In this document: one piece after another, positions 1 to 5,367 of the stretch | Numbering within the stretch: the first letter of the stretch is position 1 | Layout: the number at the start of each line of letters is the position of its first letter | Assembly (NCBI GenBank): GCA_020723725.1 | Contig: DYIG01000040.1 | Location: forward strand, 1-11,090 | DNA: 11,090 bases | From: Thermaerobacter marianensis | GTDB taxonomy: Bacteria; Bacillota; Sulfobacillia; DYIH01; DYIG01 | Direction of reading: 5' to 3' | Program-made: the position numbers and the translations under genes | Notes under the pieces: generated by a model | Database searches by the model: none | Told to the model about the DNA's origin: nothing | The model's input: the letters and a program-made list of their open reading frames with translations, nothing else

Positions 1-519
1 TCGGACTTCAATTTCCTCTGGGTGACGGATTTCCCCCTGCTGGAATGGGATGATGAGGAGGGGCGCTGGGTAGCGGTGCACCACCCGTTCACCTCTCCGG
101 TTGAAATGGATCTCGACCGGCTTGAAAGCGAGCCAGGCCAGGTCCGGGCCCGAGCCTATGACCTGGTGCTGAACGGCATTGAGCTGGGAGGGGGGAGTAT
201 CCGTATACACCGGCCTGATCTTCAGGAGAGGATGTTCCGTGCCCTGGGTATCGGTTATGATGAGGCCAGGGCCAAATTCGGCTTCCTTCTTGAGGCCTTT
301 GAATATGGCGCGCCTCCCCATGGCGGGATAGCCCTGGGACTGGATAGGATGATCATGCTCATGGCCGGACAGCAGTCCATCCGTGACGTTATCGCCTTTC
401 CGAAGACGGCTAAGGGTAGCGATCCCATGACCGGTGCCCCTTCCGGGGTTGACCAGCGCCAGCTGCGCGATTTGCACATACTGGTAGTCAAGCCGGTTGC
501 AATGTCGGGCACTCAGTGA
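1..519 (+). CDS. aspS: Aspartyl-tRNA synthetase, C-terminal part (5' truncated by window edge)
   Basis: The frame is open from base 1 and ends at TGA 517-519, giving 172 residues, roughly the last third of a bacterial AspRS (usually about 590). The enzyme charges tRNA-Asp with aspartate in the cytoplasm. Visible features: the catalytic-core stretch beginning FNFLWVTDFPLLEW, the VHHPFTSP segment, the class II motif 3 region GGIALGLDRM with its ATP-binding Arg, and the bacterial-type C-terminal segment DPMTGAPSGVDQRQLRDLHI. The N-terminal anticodon-binding OB fold lies upstream of the window. Whether it is a discriminating or a non-discriminating (Asp/Asn) AspRS cannot be judged without the N-terminal half. 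A candidate promoter for the 6S RNA overlaps its last codons. Identification is by clear family motifs. Confidence 0.97.
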   Translation, partial: SDFNFLWVTDFPLLEWDDEEGRWVAVHHPFTSPVEMDLDRLESEPGQVRARAYDLVLNGIELGGGSIRIHRPDLQERMFRALGIGYDEARAKFGFLLEAFEYGAPPHGGIALGLDRMIMLMAGQQSIRDVIAFPKTAKGSDPMTGAPSGVDQRQLRDLHILVVKPVAMSGTQ

Positions 520-525
520 TATTAT
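497..525 (+). promoter_or_regulatory. Candidate sigma-A promoter for the 6S RNA (extended -10)
   Basis: TTGCAA (497-502, 4/6 to the -35 consensus), a 17-base spacer, then TATTAT (520-525, 5/6 to the -10 consensus) preceded by TG one base upstream (517-518), an extended -10. The TG belongs to the aspS stop codon. Predicted transcription start is near 531-533, about 55 bases before the predicted mature 6S 5' end, so a longer precursor trimmed at its 5' end would be expected. It is the best-scoring site I could find upstream of the RNA; there is no experimental support. Confidence 0.5.
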
Positions 526-585
526 TAAAAATAGAAAAACGGAAATCGCAAATAATATATCATGCAGCGACGAAAGAAGTTTAAA

Positions 586-772
586 ATATCCTGCTGTGTG
601 CGAGGTTTCGGCAGATTGGAACCAACACCAATGAAAAGGGAGCCCGACTTCGAATAGGGCGCACAGGCCTCGCCGGTTGACCGGCAGTGGACGTGTAAAG
701 TATTCGGGGGGGCACCCACCTCGTGAGACGAGGTTTGTAATCTGTCGAGTCCTAACGGCACAGCGGGTTCTT
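586..772 (+). ncRNA. ssrS: 6S RNA (regulator of RNA polymerase holoenzyme)
   Basis: 6S RNA mimics an open promoter, binds housekeeping-sigma RNA polymerase and dampens transcription in stationary phase. The fold can be traced by hand. Closing stem: CCTGCTGTG (590-598) with CACAGCGGG (759-767), continued by CGGCAGATT (609-617) with AATCTGTCG (739-747). Central bubble: 5' strand 618-637; 3' strand 718-738, which contains a perfect 7-bp hairpin (718-724 with 728-734). Terminal arm: GGGAGCCC (638-645) with GGGCACCC (710-717, one A-A mismatch), CGAATA (651-656) with TATTCG (701-706), and an apical GCCGG-TTGA-CCGGC hairpin (672-685). A T-run (771-776) follows. Length (~187 nt), long rod with central bubble, and position downstream of aspS all match the Firmicutes 6S family. 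Exact ends are estimated. Confidence 0.9.
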
Positions 773-776
773 TTTT
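759..776 (+). terminator. Likely intrinsic terminator of the 6S RNA
   Basis: The 3' half of the 6S closing stem (CACAGCGGG, 759-767) is followed immediately by TTCTTTTTT (768-776). The RNA's own terminal helix plus the U-tract would act as a Rho-independent terminator, as is usual for 6S RNAs. The remaining bases to the next gene (777-849) are AT-rich with no clear promoter or further structure that I can see. Confidence 0.65.
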
Positions 777-862
777 AATATTATTTATTCCTCTCGGTAT
801 GGTCTATAGCCCCTTTATTCTTTAAATTTAGTCAGGTCTTTTCATCTGCAGGGGTGATGTCA

Positions 863-1333
863 TTGTCTATAGATGTGAATCTGCACTGGCAAGGGAAAAT
901 GGCTTTTCAAGCCGGGTTCAAATCCGGGCACGAAATTGTGATGGATGCCTCCCCCGAGGTGGGTGGCGAAAACCGGGGGCCAAAACCGATGGAACTGGTC
1001 CTGGCGGCCCTTGGCGGGTGCACCGCGATGGACGTTGTTTCCATCCTGAATAAAATGCGGCAGCCCCTGGAAGCGCTTGATGTTTCACTGACAGGTGAAA
1101 GGGCCGCCGACCACCCCCATGTTTATACCTCGATTACCGTTCTGTTCACGGTTAAGGGTGAAGGTATCGAGAGGGAAAAGGTAGAAAAAGCCATGCGGCT
1201 TTCTGCCGAAAAGTATTGTAGTGTGGGAAATATGATTAATAGGACCGCCGCCATTTCCTATGAACTGGACATAAACGGGTCAAGGTTTAATCTGGGTGTT
1301 ATTGGGGGTAGCCATGGCGAGATGCGCGATTGA
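863..1333 (+). CDS. OsmC/YhfA-family protein (probable peroxide-stress/thiol protein)
   Basis: The product is a 156-residue OsmC-like protein. Family members are small dimeric thiol proteins; many reduce organic hydroperoxides using two conserved cysteines. Here these are C53 in the LGGCTAMDV helix and C119 in EKYCSVGNM, both in the expected contexts. The N-terminal LHWQGKMAFQ and PKPMELVLAALGGC stretches are typical. Start choice: GTG 854 and ATG 857 are in frame, but both lie inside the AGGGGTGAT sequence (850-858) that matches the anti-Shine-Dalgarno tail. TTG 863, four bases after it, is therefore the best-supported start and gives the family-like N-terminus MSIDVNLHWQG. The C-terminus runs about 16 residues beyond the usual end and overlaps the start of the next gene by 20 bp, suggesting translational coupling. 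Substrate unknown. Confidence 0.9.
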   Translation: MSIDVNLHWQGKMAFQAGFKSGHEIVMDASPEVGGENRGPKPMELVLAALGGCTAMDVVSILNKMRQPLEALDVSLTGERAADHPHVYTSITVLFTVKGEGIEREKVEKAMRLSAEKYCSVGNMINRTAAISYELDINGSRFNLGVIGGSHGEMRD

Positions 1334-2660
1334 TATCATGACTGAGATCCCGGGCCCGAAATCCCGAGAGGTGATGGAAAGGGCCGGTCGCGTTGTGGCA
1401 CGCCCGGTTTCCGTAATGGCGCCCGTTGTGGCCGCCAAGGCCCACGGTTCGCTGGTAACCGATGTTGACGGGAATACGTACATAGATCTGTCTGGCGGTG
1501 TGGGCGTTGTTAACGTCGGCCACAACAACGACGCTGTGGTAGACGCAATTAAGGATCAGGCGGGACGGTTTCTGCACACCGATTACAGCGTCATCCCCTA
1601 CGATTCCTATGTCAGCCTGGCGGAAGAACTGGTTGAACTCGCCCCCGGGGACGGCCCGAAAAAGGCCTGTTTCTTCAATTCCGGCGCCGAATCGGTTGAG
1701 AATGCCGTCAAGATCGCACGGGCTGCCAGCGGGCGCGGCGGGATGATCGCCTTCGAGGGCGCGTTTCATGGCCGGACCCTGATGGCCCTTACCCTGACCA
1801 GCAAACCGAGGCCCTATAAAGAGGGTCTCGGCCCGTTTGCCCCCGAGGTGTACCGGGTTCCTTATGCTTACTGCTACCGTTGCCCACTGGGCCTTGAATA
1901 CCCGGTGTGTGGTGTTCGTTGTGCCGAGGCCCTGGACCGCGCTTTTACCTCTATGGTTGCGCCCTCTGACACGGCGGCGGTGATCATCGAGCCCGTTCAG
2001 GGGGAGGGCGGCTTTGTCGTCCCCCCACCCGAATTCCTGCCGCGAATAGCAGAGATCTGCCGGAAACACGGGGTCTTTTTAATAGTAGACGAGATTCAGA
2101 CGGGTTTCTGCCGGACAGGCCGTGTCTTCGCCTGTCAACACTACGGCATCGAACCTGACCTCCTCTGTTTGGCCAAGTCCCTGGCCGCAGGGATGCCGCT
2201 TAGCGCCGTTGTCGGCAGGGCGGATGTCATGGATGCACCGGCGGATGGGAGGATAGGAGGGACATACGTCGGCAACCCCTTGGCTTGCGCGGCAGCGCTC
2301 GAGGTTGTGAAGATTATTCGCGGAAACGACCTCTCATCACGGGCCCGGGAAATAGGGGCACGCATAACCAGGCGTTTGAAGGGAATGCAGGAGAATATCA
2401 CGATCATCGGGGACGTTCGCAGCCTGGGTGCCATGGTTGGCGTTGAATTGGTTCGTGATAGGGAGACCAAAGAACCGGCGAGCGCAGAAACCGCCAAGGT
2501 CATCGCCAAGGCCATGAAGAGGGGTGTAATCATACCCCGTTGTGGCATTTACAGCAACGTCCTGCGGTTCCTCAATCCCCTGACCATCACCGATGCGGAG
2601 CTCGATGAGGCGCTTGATGTGCTCGAGGTGTGCCTGACCGAAGTCAATGCCCTTAATTGA
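1314..2660 (+). CDS. gabT: Class III PLP aminotransferase, 4-aminobutyrate (GABA) aminotransferase type
   Basis: The 448-residue fold-type I, class III aminotransferase probably moves an omega-amino group (GABA or a similar amine) to 2-oxoglutarate. Motifs: TEIPGPKSRE near the N-terminus, typical of GabT; the cofactor phosphate-binding region NSGAESVENAVK; EGAFHGRT; the IEPVQGEGGF loop; VDEIQTGFCRTG with the PLP-ring Asp; LAKSLAAGMPLSAV with the Schiff-base Lys at residue 288; and GGTYVGNPLACAAAL. A four-Cys motif (C187, C190, C199, C203) lies in the middle. Start ATG 1314 has GGGGGT (1304-1309) ahead of it; an upstream in-frame GTG (1296) and a later ATG (1338) lack a better site. It overlaps the OsmC gene by 20 bp and converges on lysC with an 8-bp overlap. 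Exact substrate is inferred from family only. Confidence 0.9.
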   Translation: MARCAIDIMTEIPGPKSREVMERAGRVVARPVSVMAPVVAAKAHGSLVTDVDGNTYIDLSGGVGVVNVGHNNDAVVDAIKDQAGRFLHTDYSVIPYDSYVSLAEELVELAPGDGPKKACFFNSGAESVENAVKIARAASGRGGMIAFEGAFHGRTLMALTLTSKPRPYKEGLGPFAPEVYRVPYAYCYRCPLGLEYPVCGVRCAEALDRAFTSMVAPSDTAAVIIEPVQGEGGFVVPPPEFLPRIAEICRKHGVFLIVDEIQTGFCRTGRVFACQHYGIEPDLLCLAKSLAAGMPLSAVVGRADVMDAPADGRIGGTYVGNPLACAAALEVVKIIRGNDLSSRAREIGARITRRLKGMQENITIIGDVRSLGAMVGVELVRDRETKEPASAETAKVIAKAMKRGVIIPRCGIYSNVLRFLNPLTITDAELDEALDVLEVCLTEVNALN

Positions 2661-3861
2661 TAAAGGTTGAATGGATGGCCTTTACAACCCTGTCGGTGTG
2701 TTCGGCGTCGATGACGCAGGATATGCTTATGTCCGACGTGCTGATCATTTGAATATTGACACCGGTGTCGGCAATGGTTTTAAACATCCGGGCTGCAACA
2801 CCCGGGTGGCTGATCATGCCCGCGCCGACGATAGAGACTTTGGCGACATTCTCCTCATGTTCTACACCCTCGGCGCCCATTGCCTTGGCCAGGTCCTGGG
2901 CGACCTCGACTGCCAGCGTTTTGTCCTCTTTGCCAACGGTGAAGGAGATGTCGTTGATCCCCTTGCGGCTGGCGCTTTGAATGATCATATCGACGTTTAC
3001 CTCCCGGTCCGCCAGGGCGCCAAAGAGGCGGGAGGCAACACCCGGTTGATCGGGGACCCCCTTGATGGTTATTTTCACGACGTTGGTGTTGTGGGCTATT
3101 CCGGTTACTACACGGCCCTTTTCCATTTCAATTCCCTCCCTGACAATGGTTCCTGGCTGGTCATTGAAACTCGACCGGACATGAAGAGGCGTTCCGAACT
3201 TCTTGGCTATTTCCACGCATCTCAGGTGAAGAACGCGCGCGCCTAAGGAAGCCAACTCGAGCATTTCGTCATAGGAAACCTCGTCGATTTTTTTAGCCTC
3301 TTTTACCACGCGCGGGTCAGCGCTGTAGACGCCATCCACATCGGTATATATCTCGCAGGATTCGGCGCCCAGGGCTGCCGCCAGCGCAACCGCCGTGGTA
3401 TCGGAACCCCCGCGGCCCAGCGTGGTTATATCGTTGTGGCAGTTGATGCCCTGGAAGCCAGCCACGATGACGATGTTCCCCTTGTTAAGCTCGCTGAGTA
3501 TCCTGTTCCGTTCTATATCTTCAATCTTGGCCTTGGTGTGGGACTCGTCGGTCATTATCCCCACCTGCTGGCCCGTCAGAGAGATGGCGGGGTAGCCCAT
3601 GGCATGTAAGGTCATCGCGAGAAGAGCAATGGATATCTGTTCCCCGGTTGACAGAAGCATGTCCAGCTCGCGGGCGTTGGGGCGGTCGGTGATCTCCGCG
3701 GCCTTCTCAAGGAGCATATCGGTCGTATCACCTTGGGCTGAGACGACAACCACAGGGGCATAGCCGTTATCTTTAGCCTTTATGACCTTGCGAGCAACGT
3801 TACGCAGCCTGTCCGCGTCGGCGACACTGGTTCCCCCGAACTTCTGGACGATTATCTTCAT
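2653..3861 (-). CDS. lysC: Aspartokinase (aspartate kinase), alpha subunit
   Basis: Phosphorylates aspartate to aspartyl-4-phosphate, the first step toward Lys, Thr, Met and diaminopimelate. The 402-residue length matches the Bacillus aspartokinase II type (about 408). Kinase domain roughly residues 1-240: KFGGTS (7-12), GFQG (135-138), LGRGGSDTT (148-156), YTDVDGVYSADPR (172-184). Two ACT domains follow (about 253-325 and 335-402), the usual feedback-binding module; the second holds QMISTSDISIS, where relatives bind lysine or threonine. Start ATG 3861 gives the canonical MKIIVQKFGG. Its ribosome binding site GAGGAGG (3874-3880) lies inside the last codons of hom, 7 bases upstream of which gap hom ends, so the two are probably one coupled operon. 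An internal start for a beta subunit is listed separately. The 3' end overlaps gabT by 8 bp. Confidence 0.96.
   Translation of the reverse strand: MKIIVQKFGGTSVADADRLRNVARKVIKAKDNGYAPVVVVSAQGDTTDMLLEKAAEITDRPNARELDMLLSTGEQISIALLAMTLHAMGYPAISLTGQQVGIMTDESHTKAKIEDIERNRILSELNKGNIVIVAGFQGINCHNDITTLGRGGSDTTAVALAAALGAESCEIYTDVDGVYSADPRVVKEAKKIDEVSYDEMLELASLGARVLHLRCVEIAKKFGTPLHVRSSFNDQPGTIVREGIEMEKGRVVTGIAHNTNVVKITIKGVPDQPGVASRLFGALADREVNVDMIIQSASRKGINDISFTVGKEDKTLAVEVAQDLAKAMGAEGVEHEENVAKVSIVGAGMISHPGVAARMFKTIADTGVNIQMISTSDISISCVIDAEHTDRVVKAIHSTFIN
3124..3140 (-). promoter_or_regulatory. Internal ribosome binding site and start for the aspartokinase beta subunit
   Basis: On the minus strand, GGGAGGG (3134-3140) precedes an in-frame ATG (3126-3124) by about 7-8 bases. 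That ATG is Met246 of the aspartokinase, at the junction of the kinase and ACT domains (context IEMEKGRVVTGIAH). Starting here would give a 157-residue, ACT-only protein ending at the same stop (2653). Bacillus subtilis aspartokinase II is known to make an alpha and a beta subunit from one gene by just such an internal start at a comparable position; the sequence here shows the same arrangement. Actual use is inferred. Confidence 0.7.
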
Positions 3862-3868
3862 TTGTGAA

Positions 3869-5176
3869 CTAAACCTCCTCCGAGCGGATGCGGTTTTCCA
3901 GTTTGCAGAGTTCGGGGTGCCGATCCAGCTCCTCAAGGGATATCCGAATGTTCTTTTCCGGGCAGAGGCTCGTCAGGAAGACCAGGTCAGCGCTCCCTCC
4001 GGCGCCCTGAGCAGGTTTCTGGATGACGGACCGCAGGTTTACCCCATTGCGCCCGAAGATGTCTGCTACCCTGCCCAGTACACCGGGGTGGTCCTGGGCG
4101 GTAAACCGGAGGTAATGCGCCGTTTCCACCTCGTCCATGGGGAGTACAGGCATCTGGCGGTGACAGGTGCATCCCAGTGAACGCACCCCCTGACGCTTGT
4201 TGCGCATGGCCTCCAGCAGGTCAGCCATCACGGCGCTTGCGGTGGCGTCACCACCCGCCCCGCGTCCGGTGAACACGACTTCCCCCGCGAAATTCGCCTG
4301 CACCATGATGCTGTTCAGAGAACCATCCACCTTCGCTAGAGGGTGACTGTGGGGTAACAGGGTCGGGTGAACGCGAACCTCCAGCTTGCCTCCATTGTCC
4401 CTCCCCGTGGCAATGAGCTTAACCGTGTAGCCAAGTTCACCCGCGAAAGAGACGTCCCTTTGGTTGATGCGCGATATGCCTTCCATATAGACCCTTTCCG
4501 GGTCTATCGGCGCCCCAAAGGCGAGGGCAGTCAATATGGCGAGCTTGCGGACCGCGTCATGACCCTCGACATCGTCCGTCGGGTCAGCTTCCGCGTAGCC
4601 CTTGGCCTGGGCCTCGGCCAGGGCGTCACCGTAGGCGCACCCGTCCTGGGTCATCCTGGTAAGGATGTAGTTGGTTGTGCCATTGAGGATGCCCCGGATC
4701 GTCATAATTCGATTGGCGGCCAGGCAGTATTTCAGGGGGCGTATAATGGGCGTTCCGCCGGCGACACTGGCCTCAAAGAGTATGTCCACGCCATTCTCCT
4801 GGGCGGCGTCGAGGATCTCCCGCCCGTGATAGGCCATAAGTTCCTTGTTGGCCGTGACGACGGATTTCCCGCGGCGGATGCTTTCCAGGACGATTTCCCG
4901 CGCCAGGCCGCGCCCGCCCATGAGCTCCACAACCACGCCAATTTCGGGGTCTTCAATAATATCGGCGGGGTTTGTGGTCAGCAAGTGCCCGACACCCCCC
5001 ACCTGTCGTGGCTTAGAGGTGTCGCGAACGAGAATGCGTTTGACGACCGGGTTCAGCCCCCACCGTTCATGGAAAAGGTCACCGTTGGCGGAGAGGAGGC
5101 GTATAACCCCGCTCCCAACGTTGCCCAGGCCACACAAGCCGAAATAGGCGCCGTTTCCTTTGCTCCGGTCGCTCAT
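3869..5176 (-). CDS. hom: Homoserine dehydrogenase with C-terminal ACT domain
   Basis: Reduces aspartate-4-semialdehyde to homoserine with NAD(P)H, the branch step to threonine and methionine. The 435-residue protein has three parts. The N-terminal Rossmann fold carries GLCGLGNVG (Gly16, Gly18, Gly21). The catalytic/dimer domain includes ASVAGGTPIIRPL, GILNGTTNYILTRM and DPTDDVEGHDAVRK, with Asp197 and Lys201 in the D-x3-K spacing of the catalytic pair known from other family members, then GRGAGGDATASAV. The C-terminal ACT domain (about 342-415; HYLRFTAQDHPGVLGRVADIFG) fits threonine feedback. Start ATG 5176 has GGGAGG (5185-5190) 8 bases upstream. It is first in a hom-lysC operon; lysC begins 7 bases after its stop. 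No thrB/thrC or asd lies in the window. Confidence 0.96.
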   Translation of the reverse strand: MSDRSKGNGAYFGLCGLGNVGSGVIRLLSANGDLFHERWGLNPVVKRILVRDTSKPRQVGGVGHLLTTNPADIIEDPEIGVVVELMGGRGLAREIVLESIRRGKSVVTANKELMAYHGREILDAAQENGVDILFEASVAGGTPIIRPLKYCLAANRIMTIRGILNGTTNYILTRMTQDGCAYGDALAEAQAKGYAEADPTDDVEGHDAVRKLAILTALAFGAPIDPERVYMEGISRINQRDVSFAGELGYTVKLIATGRDNGGKLEVRVHPTLLPHSHPLAKVDGSLNSIMVQANFAGEVVFTGRGAGGDATASAVMADLLEAMRNKRQGVRSLGCTCHRQMPVLPMDEVETAHYLRFTAQDHPGVLGRVADIFGRNGVNLRSVIQKPAQGAGGSADLVFLTSLCPEKNIRISLEELDRHPELCKLENRIRSEEV

Positions 5177-5205
5177 AACTCAGTCCTCCCGTTACACTGG
5201 ATACC

Positions 5206-5220
5206 TGCAAGTGTCTTGCA
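5206..5220. promoter_or_regulatory. Perfect 15-bp palindrome, candidate operator in the hom leader
   Basis: TGCAAG-TGT-CTTGCA: two perfect 6-base arms around a 3-base centre. It sits about 30 bases upstream of the hom start and downstream of the candidate hom promoter, where a bound repressor could block transcription. It could also form a weak hairpin in the hom mRNA leader. No binding protein is identified; function is inference from symmetry and location. Confidence 0.4.
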
Positions 5221-5251
5221 AACATTGACGCTATTCGCGGCATTCCTGTCA

Positions 5252-5280
5252 ATTCTAGGTCACAAACCCTATTGATGCAA
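5252..5280 (-). promoter_or_regulatory. Candidate sigma-A promoter of the hom-lysC operon
   Basis: Reading the minus strand: TTGCAT (5280-5275), a 17-base spacer, then TAGAAT (5257-5252, 5/6 to the -10 consensus). Predicted transcription start is near 5245, giving a leader of about 70 bases before hom. This leader is too short for a lysine riboswitch or T-box, so control is more likely by a DNA-binding protein or by enzyme feedback. Weak -35; unverified. Confidence 0.45.
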
Positions 5281-5367
5281 TACATGCAGGAGCCTGCGCC
5301 GGTTCGGCGAAATTTGTATGGATCCAGTTGCCACGACGGTCATTGTTGGTTGAAAGGGGTTGAGGTG

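Noticed and set aside
525..761. Minus-strand 78-codon open frame in the aspS-osmC gap
   Set aside because: It is the complement of the structured 6S RNA; the base pairing explains the sequence better than a protein.
1299..2069. Long antisense open frame (256 codons) opposite gabT
   Set aside because: The translation lacks any recognisable domain, and the plus strand carries unmistakable aminotransferase motifs. High-GC codon bias produces such shadows.
2661..2700. Possible bidirectional terminator (AAAGG ... CCTTT) just past gabT
   Set aside because: Only a 5-bp stem with a long loop and no T-tract; it also lies inside the lysC coding sequence.
5177..5245. Possible lysine riboswitch or T-box upstream of hom-lysC
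   Set aside because: The predicted leader is only about 70 bases and shows no riboswitch core or T-box sequence.
4367..5275. Plus-strand open frame of 302 codons across hom
   Set aside because: It is antisense to a full-length homoserine dehydrogenase with all motifs and has no domain of its own.
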